A stretch of 64,000 nucleotides of DNA from JBPRGH01 sp051418055 (GCA_051418055.1 JBPRGH010000154.1:14929-78928), one strand, 5' to 3'; positions 9,330 to 18,907 are shown, counted from the first letter of the stretch. Translations and numbers: made by a program. Notes: generated by a model from the sequence alone, not told the origin.

Positions 9330-9341
9330 TGAAAGAAGTAT

Positions 9342-10046
9342 TTATTTTTTTTCTAATGTTTTTCTTTTTACAAAGCTATAGGCTAATATCAATACGCTAA
9401 CCCAGATAGCTGTTCTGCCTACCCATTCACCTTGTGCATAAAAGCTAGGATCGTCAGAAATACCCGGAGTAAATATAACGGGCAATATTATTATTAATAA
9501 CCCCAAAAACAGAGCTATAAAATTATATTTGTCAGAAATAGTCTTATATAATAATAATCCCCCTAACCATATCCAAAGGGTAATACCCTGAAAGCCGGTA
9601 TAGAGCGCCCACGTAGACCCCTCCTGATCTTGTAGGAAAGGTGCACCTAAGATCCAGTGGGAAATATCATAAGGCAGCCATTCAATCATAAGATATTCAA
9701 GGCTTATATAAAAAACTACCAGGTTCATCAGCCCCCATACATTAGGAGATGTGTAAGTGGTAAAATGCCAACCTTCAAATGCCGCAATTATTATAATCGT
9801 ATAAATTACCGTTCTGAGGATATTAACTTCATTAGTAAATAAAAGTTGCCACACTGTAAAAATGACCAGAAGGCATAATCCGTTAACTAATATCTTATTA
9901 CCCTTACGCTGCCCTTCAAAATCCTGTAAATAATAAACCATTACTGCCACAGCCGGAAATATCAGGTATGAAAACCATCCTTCAAGTGCAGAAGCACAGA
10001 ATAATATCATTATAAGCAAAGGAAATAAAAATATCTTACTTTTCAT
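9342..10046 (-). CDS. Polytopic membrane protein, possibly related to the membrane part of Lnt
   Basis: The 234-residue protein has about seven hydrophobic helices and a lysine-rich C-terminus (KRKTLEKK). The segment ALYTGFQGITLWIWLGG recalls the 'tG..ggtlWvw' helix of Bacteroidota apolipoprotein N-acyltransferases. However, the nitrilase domain that does their chemistry is absent, because the ORF ends where it would begin. It could be a stand-alone relative, a decayed Lnt or an unrelated carrier. It overlaps the end of rsmI by 11 bases, suggesting coupled translation. Confidence 0.45.
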   Translation of the reverse strand: MKSKIFLFPLLIMILFCASALEGWFSYLIFPAVAVMVYYLQDFEGQRKGNKILVNGLCLLVIFTVWQLLFTNEVNILRTVIYTIIIIAAFEGWHFTTYTSPNVWGLMNLVVFYISLEYLMIEWLPYDISHWILGAPFLQDQEGSTWALYTGFQGITLWIWLGGLLLYKTISDKYNFIALFLGLLIIILPVIFTPGISDDPSFYAQGEWVGRTAIWVSVLILAYSFVKRKTLEKK

Positions 10047-10716
10047 TTTTACCTGAAATTATCACCACTATCTCTCCCTTTACCCCCTTTTCCTGAAAAT
10101 ATATTTTAACCTCAGAGGCCAATCCATTTATGGTTTCCTCATGAAGCTTTGTCAGCTCGCGCGAAACAGAAACTCTTCGGTCTCCGAAAAACTGCTCAAT
10201 CTCTTCTAGTAACTTAATAAGACGATATGGCGATTCATATAAAACTATAGTCCTTGTCTCTTCTGCCAATTGCTGCAGCTTAGTCTGCCGGCCTTTTTTA
10301 TGAGGCAAAAACCCTTCATACAAAAAAGTATCTGAAGGCAGACCGGATTTTATAATTGCGGGTATAAAAGCAGTGGGGCCTGGAAGGCATTCAAAATTGA
10401 TCTCTTCGTCAACACATGCGCGTGCCAGTAAAAAACCAGGATCAGAAATCCCCGGAGTACCGGCATCAGAGATCAGAGCTATTTTTTCTCCTCCCTTTAG
10501 TCGTTCAAGAATTTTGGGCAGCTGTTTGTGCTCATTGTGAGCATGAAAGCTTTCCAACCTTGTGTTTATATTATAGTGTTGTAGTAATCTTTTACTGGTC
10601 CTCGTATCTTCAGCAAGAATGGTTTGTACTTCTTTTAGAATTCTGACGGCTCTGAAGGTAATGTCTTCCAAATTACCTATAGGAGTAGGAATAAGATAAA
10701 GGGCCGTTTCTGACAT
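10036..10716 (-). CDS. rsmI: 16S rRNA (cytidine(1402)-2'-O)-methyltransferase
   Basis: This SAM-dependent enzyme methylates the 2'-O of C1402 in the decoding centre. The 226-residue protein opens with LYLIPTPIGNLEDITFRA and continues with AEDTRTSKRLL, ALISDAGTPGISDPGFLLAR and a LYESPYRLIKLL segment, all diagnostic of the family. Its start abuts the stop codon of the pterin dehydratase gene, and its 3' end overlaps the next membrane-protein gene. Confidence 0.97.
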   Translation of the reverse strand: MSETALYLIPTPIGNLEDITFRAVRILKEVQTILAEDTRTSKRLLQHYNINTRLESFHAHNEHKQLPKILERLKGGEKIALISDAGTPGISDPGFLLARACVDEEINFECLPGPTAFIPAIIKSGLPSDTFLYEGFLPHKKGRQTKLQQLAEETRTIVLYESPYRLIKLLEEIEQFFGDRRVSVSRELTKLHEETINGLASEVKIYFQEKGVKGEIVVIISGKNEK

Positions 10717-10950
10717 TTACTTTTGCAGCTTATCAATTTCGTCTGCTAATTTACGGTCTTTATCCGTAACCACATCGCCGGCATCATGTGTATTAAGGCT
10801 TATCTCTACTTTATTATAAACATTTGACCAGTTAGGATGGTGGTTCATCTTTTCGGCAACAAGAGCTACTTTGGTCATAAAGGAGAAAGCTTCTTTGAAA
10901 TCTGAAAACTCAAATGTTTTTTTAAGAGCATTATTTTCTTCGTTCCACAT
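10717..10950 (-). CDS. Pterin-4a-carbinolamine dehydratase
   Basis: The 77-residue protein shows the whole active-site pattern of the family: E34, H37-H38-P39 with the following N-W, Y45, and H55-D56. It dehydrates 4a-hydroxytetrahydrobiopterin formed by aromatic amino acid hydroxylases, although in many bacteria its true role is unclear. It is a little shorter than the usual 95-110 residues because the N-terminal helix is short. The stop codon directly precedes the rsmI start. Confidence 0.92.
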   Translation of the reverse strand: MWNEENNALKKTFEFSDFKEAFSFMTKVALVAEKMNHHPNWSNVYNKVEISLNTHDAGDVVTDKDRKLADEIDKLQK

Positions 10951-11024
10951 GATGATCTGTTTAATTTTAGTTTATAGAAAAGTTGAATAGCTAATAATGC
11001 TATAACAATATTTGACCTTAATGT

Positions 11025-11291
11025 TTATAAGGCAATAACACCCTCCACTTCATGTGCCTTAAGATATATCCTGATAACCTCATCACTTGAGGGAGCCATT
11101 ATTTTTGCCGTAAGGCTGGTGTAGTTTCCCTGTGAAGATGATTTCTGTTTGACATCATGCATAGGAAATATCTTTAATATCTCTTCTTCTTTTCCCGAGG
11201 GAACAATAAATTTAAAGGTATACAAACTTGGCCAGGCGTGGTTATTATCCAGCCGCTCTTTGAATTTATTTATATCTGATTGAAAACTCAT
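11025..11291 (-). CDS. DUF493 family protein (YbeD-like)
   Basis: The 88-residue protein matches the small ACT-like alpha/beta fold of the DUF493/YbeD family. It has an N-terminal FKERLDNNHAWPSLYTFKFIVP segment and a late KIMAPSSDEVIRIYLKAHEVEGVIAL segment. The family has no settled function; an ACT-like regulatory role has been suggested from structure. It is separated from ppiD upstream by a clear terminator. Confidence 0.8.
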   Translation of the reverse strand: MSFQSDINKFKERLDNNHAWPSLYTFKFIVPSGKEEEILKIFPMHDVKQKSSSQGNYTSLTAKIMAPSSDEVIRIYLKAHEVEGVIAL

Positions 11292-11305
11292 ACTTATATA
11301 AAAAT

Positions 11306-11338
11306 AATAAAGCGGAGATGGTTCACCTCCGCTTTATT
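11306..11338 (-). terminator. Intrinsic terminator after ppiD
   Basis: A perfect 12-bp stem (AATAAAGCGGAG, 11306-11317, and CTCCGCTTTATT, 11327-11338) has a 9-nt loop and is followed on the minus strand by a T-rich tract. It lies 25 bases after the ppiD stop codon and before the DUF493 start. Confidence 0.85.
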
Positions 11339-11362
11339 AAAAAAATATTTTAAAATGTACTG

Positions 11363-13465
11363 TTAATAAAACTTATATCTCTCGTCTTCTATTTCAGCCT
11401 TTTCTTTAATTGCCGCAACAATATTTTCAGAAATTGTATTCGGGCCACGCTTTAGCTGATTTTTATACGTCTCATAATCGGCAATTTCAGGTGCCTGCGT
11501 TTTATTCTGCAAATGGATCACCAATACACCATTTTCACCTCTAAATGGTTCTGATGTTTCACCCTCCTCCAATGAGAAGGCTACTCCTACAGCTTTAGGA
11601 TCAGAGCCTATACCTGTCATGGAATTAGCACTTAATTTAAGATCTGACATGCTATATATATTTGCATCCTCATTATAAACCTGTGCCATGTCCTCTAATG
11701 AACCATTCTTTTCTTTTAATTTAGAAATAATCAATTCACCCTGAAGTTTATCCTTCACTTCTTTTCTGATATCATTTTTTACTTCACTTAACGGAAGGTA
11801 TCCTTCTTCAATTTGATCAGTGACAGCTACCACAACATAAGCATTATTAAGCTCAAATACACTTGAAACGTCTCCTACATCAGCCTCACGGAATAACCAT
11901 TGAACAATTTGACGAGCATCATCAAGTCTTCCTATAATACGATCATTTTTCTGAATATCTTCTACAGGAATAACATTTAATCCCTGTTCTGCTGCTTTTT
12001 CCTCCAGCTCTTCAAGACCTGAAACCTCAGCTGCAAACAGATCTGCTTTACGATAAGCTTCATTTATAGTCTCCGTACCAGCTATGATATCACGCTCAAT
12101 AGATGCTACTGTATAAAGCTTATTCTGCTTCACATCTCTCACGTTGACAATATGATAACCATATTCAGACTCAACGAGATTAGGTAATACTCCTTCCTGA
12201 CGAGCATTGAATATTGCGTTTTCCAATTCTTCAACATATTTTCCTGATTGAAACCATCCCAGGTCTCCGCCACGTGATGCAAGGCCATCTTCACTATGTT
12301 TTCTTGCCATAGCTGCAAAATCAGCACCCTCCTGGATCTCCCGGAGTATTTTTCTTGCTTCTTCACGGGCCTCACGTCTTGCTTCCTGCGTATCCTCATC
12401 CCACTTGATCAGGATATGGCTTGCCCTTGCATAGTCAACAGTGTCTTCAGCTGCTTCGGTAAGCTTGATGATCTTATACCTGTTCCCTTCAAAGAAAGGG
12501 CCAGCGATCTCTCCCTGCTCCATAGTATCTATAGCCGCCTGTAAATTTGCGGGTAATGTTCCCGGCTTATATGTCCTGTAGAAATTTACAGCATCCGTAT
12601 TTACTGCAGCATATAGGGAATCGTCTTCAGTAGCTTTAAAGTCTCTGTAAATATCAATCATCTCCTCCCGTACCATAGCCGAATCTTCTGCGCTGGCAAA
12701 AATCGGAAAGCTTACATATTTGATTGATTTACTTCCTTTAGTTTTAAATTCTTCTTTATTTTTCTCGTAATACTCTTCTATATCAGATTCCGTTACATGT
12801 ACGGCGGAGTCAGGAACTGCAGAATAAGGAACATATAAATATTTCACATCCGCAACATTATTTTGAGCCTGATACTCTCTCATTGCCTCGGCAGTTGTAA
12901 CATAATCAGTCTTTAGTATCAGGTTCTCATATTTCATACGCTCACGGGCAGGGCGAAGGTTTTGCTTATACAGGTTCCACTGCACCTGTACCTGAGGTGG
13001 CTGTTGCTGGATTGTCTGCAGATATTGTAAGAACATCTGGCGATCAAATTCTCCTGTTTCCGGATTAGTAAAGCTCTGGCGGATCCCCGGATCAATATTC
13101 TGACCCTGCACACGGTCCCACATTTCCTCTTCTGTAACTGTCACGCCCGCTTTTTTATACTGCTTCTCAACAGCATATTCATTGATCAGCATCTCCCATG
13201 CCTGTTCACGGATCGTTGTCATGTCTCTTTCAGTTGGCTGACGGTTCGTAGCCATCATAAACTGGTTCTCCATTTCCTGGACCTTGGCCTGAAATTCCTG
13301 CAGGGCTATATTATGGCCTGCGATCTCTCCTATTTCATTATCATTTCCACCAAAGGTAGAACCAGGACCCATGAAATCCATTAGTATGAATGACAAAATT
13401 GCGATGGATACTGCGGCCACCACAAGTTTCCCCATCTTATTCCTCAACGTGTTTATCAACGCCAT
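11363..13465 (-). CDS. ppiD: Periplasmic folding factor, SurA_N and parvulin domains (PpiD-like)
   Basis: The 700-residue protein has one N-terminal membrane anchor (about residues 10-32) and a SurA_N-type chaperone region (about 45-230). A complete parvulin prolyl isomerase domain follows (RASHILIKWDED to YGYHIVNV, about 335-450), then a second, more diverged rotamase-like part. It would help outer-membrane and secreted proteins fold in the periplasm. The start at 13465 was chosen over the upstream ATG at 13492 because AAAGGAGAAAAAAG, a strong ribosome-binding site, lies just before it. Confidence 0.92.
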   Translation of the reverse strand: MALINTLRNKMGKLVVAAVSIAILSFILMDFMGPGSTFGGNDNEIGEIAGHNIALQEFQAKVQEMENQFMMATNRQPTERDMTTIREQAWEMLINEYAVEKQYKKAGVTVTEEEMWDRVQGQNIDPGIRQSFTNPETGEFDRQMFLQYLQTIQQQPPQVQVQWNLYKQNLRPARERMKYENLILKTDYVTTAEAMREYQAQNNVADVKYLYVPYSAVPDSAVHVTESDIEEYYEKNKEEFKTKGSKSIKYVSFPIFASAEDSAMVREEMIDIYRDFKATEDDSLYAAVNTDAVNFYRTYKPGTLPANLQAAIDTMEQGEIAGPFFEGNRYKIIKLTEAAEDTVDYARASHILIKWDEDTQEARREAREEARKILREIQEGADFAAMARKHSEDGLASRGGDLGWFQSGKYVEELENAIFNARQEGVLPNLVESEYGYHIVNVRDVKQNKLYTVASIERDIIAGTETINEAYRKADLFAAEVSGLEELEEKAAEQGLNVIPVEDIQKNDRIIGRLDDARQIVQWLFREADVGDVSSVFELNNAYVVVAVTDQIEEGYLPLSEVKNDIRKEVKDKLQGELIISKLKEKNGSLEDMAQVYNEDANIYSMSDLKLSANSMTGIGSDPKAVGVAFSLEEGETSEPFRGENGVLVIHLQNKTQAPEIADYETYKNQLKRGPNTISENIVAAIKEKAEIEDERYKFY

Positions 13466-13540
13466 CTTTTTTCTCCTTTTTAAAGGCCGCAAATTTAAAT
13501 TTTAACGGCCCAAAATGCAAATTTATTTTCTTCTGTTATT

Positions 13541-14797
13541 TTATTCAGGTCTAACAGTGACCTTTACTGTTTCAATTCTAATATCCTGCATGGATTGAAT
13601 AGTGAAGGTAAATGGTGGTAATTCCACCGCATCACCTATTTTAGGCAGGTCTTCCGTAATTGACAAAATTAATCCGCCTAAAGTTTCATAATCTCCTGTT
13701 GGAAGTTCCCAGCTATACTCATCATTCAAATAATCTATTTCATGGCGTGCACTGAACATCCAGGTATTATCGTTTACCTGCGCTTCTACCCAATCATCAA
13801 CATCATGCTCATCCTGTATTTCACCAAATATTTCTTCGATTATATCCTCAATACTAACAATTCCTGAGGTCCCACCAAATTCATCCACTACAAGAGCAAG
13901 GCTTTTATGCGTGGTGATGAATTGAACCATCAGCTCATTGGCCAGCATGGTTTCGGGAATATAGGTAATTGGAGTCAAAATATCGGCTATTTTTTTCGGC
14001 TTTTTAAATAACTCCAAAGAGTGACAATAACCTATAACCTCATCAATAGATTCCCGGTAAACAAGGATCTTTGAGTGCCCGCTTTCAACAAATGCCTTTT
14101 GAAGTTCTTCTATACTATCTTCAACATCTACTGCAACAATTTCTGTACGTGGGATCATACATTCCCTAACCCTGACGGTTTTAAATTCCAACGCATTATG
14201 AAATATTTTTGTATCAACCTCCACCTTTGAATCTGATTCAACCGAAAGCGTATTCTTAATATAGTTATTAAGATCTGTAAGGTTATAGACTGGCCGGTCT
14301 TCGGCATATTCCAGGCGCATAACCTTTATAATGATACCTTTGCTTAACCAGACTATTATCCGTGTAACAGGTGTAAGTATCCATACAAGCGCATTCATAG
14401 GGATTGCAAAAAACTTTAATATCTGATTTGGATTGATCAGAAAAAGGCTTTTTGGTAAAAATTCTGCTGTTAAAAGAACCACTAATGTAGAGATCACTGT
14501 TTGAATGATCAGTAATGCTGCCTCATTGGTAATATATTGCACCAGCCATGGCTCAATCATTTTTGCCATATAAACACCATAGAGAACAAGTGCAATAGTA
14601 TTCCCTACCAGTGTGGTGCTTATAAAACGTGAAGGATTTTTGATGAACCTGCTTAATATACGGCCATATAATTTACCCTGCTGCCCCTGTAATTCTATAT
14701 GAAGCCGATCAGAAGAAACAAATGCTATTTCCAATCCGGAAAATATAAAGGAAAAAAACAGACTAATAATAATAGGCGTAAGATAAGTCCACTCCAT
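13541..14797 (-). CDS. CorC/HlyC-type membrane protein (CNNM, CBS pair, transporter-associated domain)
   Basis: The 418-residue protein has an N-terminal CNNM (DUF21) region with about four membrane helices, a CBS pair in the middle (RVRECMIPRTEIVAVDV onward) and a C-terminal CorC_HlyC domain (DYETLGGLILSI..PKIGD). Such proteins are tied to Mg2+/Co2+ efflux. In gliding Bacteroidota the relative GldE has the same layout, so GldE is an alternative name, but no gldD is adjacent. It directly follows a small membrane protein gene with a one-base overlap. Confidence 0.88.
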   Translation of the reverse strand: MEWTYLTPIIISLFFSFIFSGLEIAFVSSDRLHIELQGQQGKLYGRILSRFIKNPSRFISTTLVGNTIALVLYGVYMAKMIEPWLVQYITNEAALLIIQTVISTLVVLLTAEFLPKSLFLINPNQILKFFAIPMNALVWILTPVTRIIVWLSKGIIIKVMRLEYAEDRPVYNLTDLNNYIKNTLSVESDSKVEVDTKIFHNALEFKTVRVRECMIPRTEIVAVDVEDSIEELQKAFVESGHSKILVYRESIDEVIGYCHSLELFKKPKKIADILTPITYIPETMLANELMVQFITTHKSLALVVDEFGGTSGIVSIEDIIEEIFGEIQDEHDVDDWVEAQVNDNTWMFSARHEIDYLNDEYSWELPTGDYETLGGLILSITEDLPKIGDAVELPPFTFTIQSMQDIRIETVKVTVRPE

Positions 14798-14982
14798 TAA
14801 CTTGTTTTTCTCTTAAGTTGATATGCAAAAAGTAACACAATTGATAACATAAAGATCCAATAGGAATGCATAAAACCCATTGTCATAAGTTGATGAACAC
14901 CAATGATAAAAAAACCAACTGACGCCGACAACAACAGCACATCAATAAGTTTAGTTTTTTTAGTTTTCTTCTGATCCTTCAT
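14797..14982 (-). CDS. Small two-helix membrane protein
   Basis: The 61-residue protein begins MKDQKKTKKTK, a basic cytoplasmic start, and then has two hydrophobic helices (about 13-31 and 37-54). The ATG at 14982 is preferred; an in-frame GTG at 14997 lacks a spaced ribosome-binding site. The start lies inside the end of lptC and the stop overlaps the CorC-like gene, so it is part of a tight lptC-to-CorC operon. No family is recognised. Confidence 0.6.
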   Translation of the reverse strand: MKDQKKTKKTKLIDVLLLSASVGFFIIGVHQLMTMGFMHSYWIFMLSIVLLFAYQLKRKTS

Positions 14983-15505
14983 CAAGATAAAATTCACCCT
15001 CTACCTTTTTTATATAATAACTTGAAAAATCCTGTTTGGCTTCAAGGCCTGTACCATAAAGCACCTGCTCGCTTTCCTTAATGGTAACAAATTTTTCAGT
15101 AAATATTTTTTCTTTATCAGGCTGCCAGAATAACTCTTCTGTATTCAGCTGCTGACCTTTTTCTAAATTCTTAATAACAACATCACCAACACCCCTCCAA
15201 AGATTTTCTTCTTTCTCGTAATAAGCGGTATTGGCACGCAATGTAGAGGTTACTTTATTATTATCACCATAAAACTCAATATAGATCCCTTCAGGAAATT
15301 CCCTGTTGCCATTTTCAAATTCAAAAACTTTAGGGGCTTTAACATGAGTTTTAACTTCGGTAAGTTCGGTATAAAACAATTCAACATTTTCCGCCTCTTT
15401 TAAAGGCCCCTGGTACTGCTTTATTTCCTTTATTTCTTCCGGTTTATCACAACTGATAAATCCCATTAAGATAAATACTAAAATAACTGATGAAAATAAC
15501 CTCAT
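14960..15505 (-). CDS. lptC: LPS export ABC transporter periplasmic protein LptC (lipoprotein form)
   Basis: The 181-residue protein has an N-terminal segment ending in GFISC, so it is probably lipid-anchored rather than helix-anchored as in E. coli. The rest is an LptC/OstA-like beta-jellyroll: GIYIEFYGDNNKVTSTLRANTA, then an NLWRGVGDVVIKN hairpin and ..LNTEELFWQPDKEKIFTEKFV. It would pass lipopolysaccharide from the LptBFG transporter to LptA. No other lpt gene is nearby. Confidence 0.88.
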   Translation of the reverse strand: MRLFSSVILVFILMGFISCDKPEEIKEIKQYQGPLKEAENVELFYTELTEVKTHVKAPKVFEFENGNREFPEGIYIEFYGDNNKVTSTLRANTAYYEKEENLWRGVGDVVIKNLEKGQQLNTEELFWQPDKEKIFTEKFVTIKESEQVLYGTGLEAKQDFSSYYIKKVEGEFYLDEGSEEN

Positions 15506-15523
15506 AACCTTTGCAAAAACAAA

Positions 15524-15552
15524 GCCCTTACCTGAATGATCCAGGCAAGGGC
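15524..15552 (-). terminator. Intrinsic terminator after the TPR protein gene
   Basis: GCCCTTACCTG (15524-15534) pairs with CAGGCAAGGGC (15542-15552), with one mismatch and a 7-nt loop. On the minus strand it is followed by TTTGTTTTTG. It separates the TPR/barrel genes from lptC. Confidence 0.8.
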
Positions 15553-15576
15553 AAGTTAATACTTATTAATGTATTT

Positions 15577-16899
15577 TTAATCTCTCGCACGAATTTGAGT
15601 GTCCTCATTAATCCAGCAGCCTGTATTAATAGTTGCACCTCTTTCATGATTGAATGTAAAAATATCAGACTTTGAAGGAAACTGCTCTTTTGCAGACTGC
15701 ATCAGCTTAGTATTTCCGGCCTTCTGAAACATATCATAAGCTGCCATAAATACTGCACGGTCTTTTACGGGATCAACTTCCTTTTTACATTCGTTAAAGC
15801 TGTTGAAGTAAAGCAATCCAATATTTGTATATGCTTCTTTTTTAGTAGGATCTGCAGCAAGGGCCTTATAATAAAGCTCTCTTGCGCCTGCTTTAGAACC
15901 CTGGTCTTTTTTCATATCTGCTAGCTTCATGTAGATATCAGCTTTGTTTGCAGGATCCTCAGTCAACTCTATTGCCTGATTTAAATACTGCTCAGCACAT
16001 TCAAGATCGCCATTAGCCAGACATTTGGTTCCGATATTTTTGGCAAGACCATAATCAGGCTCCTGCTCCTGGATCTTTTTAGCTGTTTCCAGCCATAACG
16101 GATCATCAGTACATTTACCGGCAAGCATAAAGCTAAAGATCTTTTTTGCTATATTAATATCATCTGGGTTCTCCTTGAATTTAGGAGCCATATTCTCGCG
16201 AACAAAATCACAGTCAACATTTACAATATCTACAAGAATACCATCAATCCTTTCTTTATACTCCTTAAGCTTATCAACACGCTCTCCCTTAGCCATCTTG
16301 ATATCGATGATGCTCATGATCTCATCATAACGCTTCATTATATCCTCCTGCTCAAGGTTTTTTAAATATTTAGCATTATACTGGATCACACTCATATAAG
16401 GAAGGATGATATAGTAATCTACCTCCGCCTTATTCATTTCAAAGGTTTTGTCATAGAGCTCTAAAAGCTCAGGCCATTTTTGCTTATCGCGTATATTATA
16501 TTTATAAGCAGAATAAGCTTTTCTGTTCAACACATCGCCAGCCTCATTACAATACTGGATCCTCATGTCGTACATCATCATTAGAGAATCAATATATTCT
16601 TTCTTTTTTGCTTCATCTTCTGTTTGGTCAGCAAGATTTGAAAATATTTTTTCTCCATTTATATATAATGAGGTATTCAAATCAGGAGCATGCTGCAATA
16701 ACCATCTGTGTGGCTTTACTGCTGCTGCATATTGTTCATTTCGAACGGCATCACTATAAAGTACATTTTTTTCCTCAGCAGTAGCTTTATCCTCCGGCCA
16801 ATTCCAATCTGAACACTGTGCTTGTGCTCCTACAGAAGCCAGAAGAACCAGGATTAATCCCAAAAATTTAGTCGTCAATTTATTTCCTTTCATCTTCAT
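15577..16899 (-). CDS. Secreted tetratricopeptide-repeat protein
   Basis: The 440-residue protein has a signal peptide (FLGLILVLLASVGAQAQ) and a mostly helical mature part. TPR units are clearest near the C-terminus (DLECAEQYLNQAIELTEDPANKADIYMKLA and ARELYYKALAADPTKKEAYTNIGLLY). Several cysteines are present. It lies 7 bases after a beta-barrel gene and is probably cotranscribed. In Bacteroidota, such TPR proteins often scaffold envelope complexes. The exact role is unknown. Confidence 0.78.
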   Translation of the reverse strand: MKMKGNKLTTKFLGLILVLLASVGAQAQCSDWNWPEDKATAEEKNVLYSDAVRNEQYAAAVKPHRWLLQHAPDLNTSLYINGEKIFSNLADQTEDEAKKKEYIDSLMMMYDMRIQYCNEAGDVLNRKAYSAYKYNIRDKQKWPELLELYDKTFEMNKAEVDYYIILPYMSVIQYNAKYLKNLEQEDIMKRYDEIMSIIDIKMAKGERVDKLKEYKERIDGILVDIVNVDCDFVRENMAPKFKENPDDINIAKKIFSFMLAGKCTDDPLWLETAKKIQEQEPDYGLAKNIGTKCLANGDLECAEQYLNQAIELTEDPANKADIYMKLADMKKDQGSKAGARELYYKALAADPTKKEAYTNIGLLYFNSFNECKKEVDPVKDRAVFMAAYDMFQKAGNTKLMQSAKEQFPSKSDIFTFNHERGATINTGCWINEDTQIRARD

Positions 16900-16906
16900 A
16901 TTGTTG

Positions 16907-18175
16907 TTAATCGTATTTTCTTCTAATAAACCATTGATCGTTAAATGTGATACCTAAACCAAATCTCCAAACTTCTTCTTTTAAAACAGTTTCTTCTATA
17001 TTTCCTCTGTTAGCGTAGTTTACCGCAAAGTCAATGCTGGAGAAGCGGCTTACTGGAAGTGATAAACCAAAATTGATGCCAATCTCTTTAACCTGGTTAT
17101 TATTTATTAAATAAGGTAAACGAGCATAGCTTATACCTCCACGGTAACTCACTCGTTTAAAGTAATTTGTTACTGAAGTATAGTCAGGGGTAATCTCACC
17201 GCCTAAAATTACCCGCATTGCATCTGTCATATTATCATTCCCGCCTTCGAATCTTTTATAATCTGACCAACCCTGCATTTGTACCTCTAAACTTGCCTGC
17301 CAGTTCAATCCTTCAGAAAAAGTGAAACCAAATCCATAAGCGGAAGGCAGGAAAATATTTCCATCACTATCCATCAAAGTATCAGCCTGGACAGGAATAT
17401 TTAAATTATTTCTTCTTTCCAGTGTCCTAAAAAGGTTGGCGTTGACATTAGATGCAAAGTCATAGGTGGCACCTACTGTTAACCTTATGTTTTTATTGAA
17501 AATACTATCTTTTGAAAAGGCCGCTCCTGCTGTCCAAATAATATCTGAAACAGACAATCTGTCATTCAGTGCAATGATATAAGTGAACACTGTAGAATCC
17601 GAATCCACAACTTGTGACTGGCTCTGTTCACGAATGGAGCTAAATAAATATGTTCCCCTTACTCCAAGATAAAAATCACTGCCTATACGAACACCATTTG
17701 ACCAGTAGAACTGATTAAAACCTCCGGAACCTTCATTTAAAAAGCCAACTTCCCCGGAACCTTCAGGAAATTCCTTTATTTCTGAAATACTATAATTTAC
17801 CGTACTATAAGGAGCAAGGCCTACTGAGGTGGTCCATCGACCATTTATTATAGGTAACGCCGTACCAAGGTAAGATATATTACCACCGCTGCTTACAGAA
17901 TTATCATCTACTGTTTCTATAGTTCTTCTTTCTGTTGCAAAACCAGCACCAAAAACTGTTAAACTATTAAATGGCAGAAGTGCGGGGTTCATGGTATTCA
18001 TATACCATAAGGAACCGGTACTTATGCCTATCCCTCCCATACCATCATTATGTACCATAGAAAGATCCCGCACCTCTCCTATTCCCAAAGCTGTTAGCGG
18101 TGACTTAGCAACCTGAGCTAAAGCAGATGTATTAAGAACAACACCGAGAACAACAACACTAAATACTTTCCACAT
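16907..18175 (-). CDS. Outer-membrane beta-barrel protein (FadL/PorV-like architecture, unknown role)
   Basis: From the ATG at 18175 the 422-residue protein has a signal peptide (VFSVVVLGVVLNTSALAQ). This is followed by a conserved-looking start (SPLTALGIGEVRDLS...NDGMGGIGIS) and many amphipathic strands. It ends in a strand GLGITFNDQWFIRRKYD, which is less hydrophobic than a typical barrel end. The N-terminal pattern resembles barrels of the FadL/PorV group. An upstream ATG at 18202 would place polar residues before the signal peptide and is less likely. The gene overlaps the end of coaX by 17 bases. Confidence 0.65.
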   Translation of the reverse strand: MWKVFSVVVLGVVLNTSALAQVAKSPLTALGIGEVRDLSMVHNDGMGGIGISTGSLWYMNTMNPALLPFNSLTVFGAGFATERRTIETVDDNSVSSGGNISYLGTALPIINGRWTTSVGLAPYSTVNYSISEIKEFPEGSGEVGFLNEGSGGFNQFYWSNGVRIGSDFYLGVRGTYLFSSIREQSQSQVVDSDSTVFTYIIALNDRLSVSDIIWTAGAAFSKDSIFNKNIRLTVGATYDFASNVNANLFRTLERRNNLNIPVQADTLMDSDGNIFLPSAYGFGFTFSEGLNWQASLEVQMQGWSDYKRFEGGNDNMTDAMRVILGGEITPDYTSVTNYFKRVSYRGGISYARLPYLINNNQVKEIGINFGLSLPVSRFSSIDFAVNYANRGNIEETVLKEEVWRFGLGITFNDQWFIRRKYD

Positions 18176-18878
18176 TATATTGTAAAATAACATTAAGCCC
18201 AACTAAAACTAAATCGGGGGCTGCAAATATGTGACCTTTAAATTTTTTATCAAAGTGTTTAGCATCACCTCCTGTAATAATCACCTGAATTTTACCGCCA
18301 TTTGGGGTATAGGAGCGAATAAAATTTTGTATTTCAAAAAAAATTCCATTCATAACGCCACTTTCCATACATGAAGCAGTAGAATTTCCTATTGGGTCAG
18401 GAAAATCAGAAGGTATATTTATTTGAGGAAGGCGTGCTGTAAAATGATTCATAGCTTTAAAACGCATTCCTGCTCCCGGACTTATTGCTCCGCCCATATA
18501 ATTATTTTTTTCATCAAGAAAATCATAGGTAATACAGGTGCCTGCATCGATAACTAAAATATTTCTGCCGGGAAAAAGCTTTTGACCACCGGCAACAGCA
18601 GCAAGCCTGTCGGCTCCTAAGGTTTCCGGTGTTTTATATTTTAAATAAAAAGGTAACTTTAATTTAGAGCTAACAGACAAAAAATTATTCTTTTTCCAAT
18701 CTTCATCCTCAAAAAGCTCCCTTGCGGTGCTACTGCCTATAACAAATGAAGGATTTTTAGCATTAATTAAATGTTTAAGTTCATCAACAGATATATTCTC
18801 CTGTTTTGCTTGTAATTTTTCACCCTCAAACCAACCTGTTTTTATTTTAGTATTACCAATATCGATAGCAAGATTCAT
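18159..18878 (-). CDS. coaX: Type III pantothenate kinase
   Basis: This cytoplasmic ASKHA-fold kinase phosphorylates pantothenate, the first step of coenzyme A synthesis. The 239-residue protein shows the N-terminal phosphate motif LAIDIGNTKIKTGWF, TLGADRLAAVAGG, IDAGTCITYDFL and GGAISPGAGMRFKAM, all characteristic of CoaX. It is divergently arranged with anmK, with 29 bases between the two start codons, so the two promoters must overlap the coding ends. Confidence 0.96.
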   Translation of the reverse strand: MNLAIDIGNTKIKTGWFEGEKLQAKQENISVDELKHLINAKNPSFVIGSSTARELFEDEDWKKNNFLSVSSKLKLPFYLKYKTPETLGADRLAAVAGGQKLFPGRNILVIDAGTCITYDFLDEKNNYMGGAISPGAGMRFKAMNHFTARLPQINIPSDFPDPIGNSTASCMESGVMNGIFFEIQNFIRSYTPNGGKIQVIITGGDAKHFDKKFKGHIFAAPDLVLVGLNVILQYNVESI

Positions 18879-18907
18879 AATATGTATAACGGAAAGAATT
18901 CAAAAAT

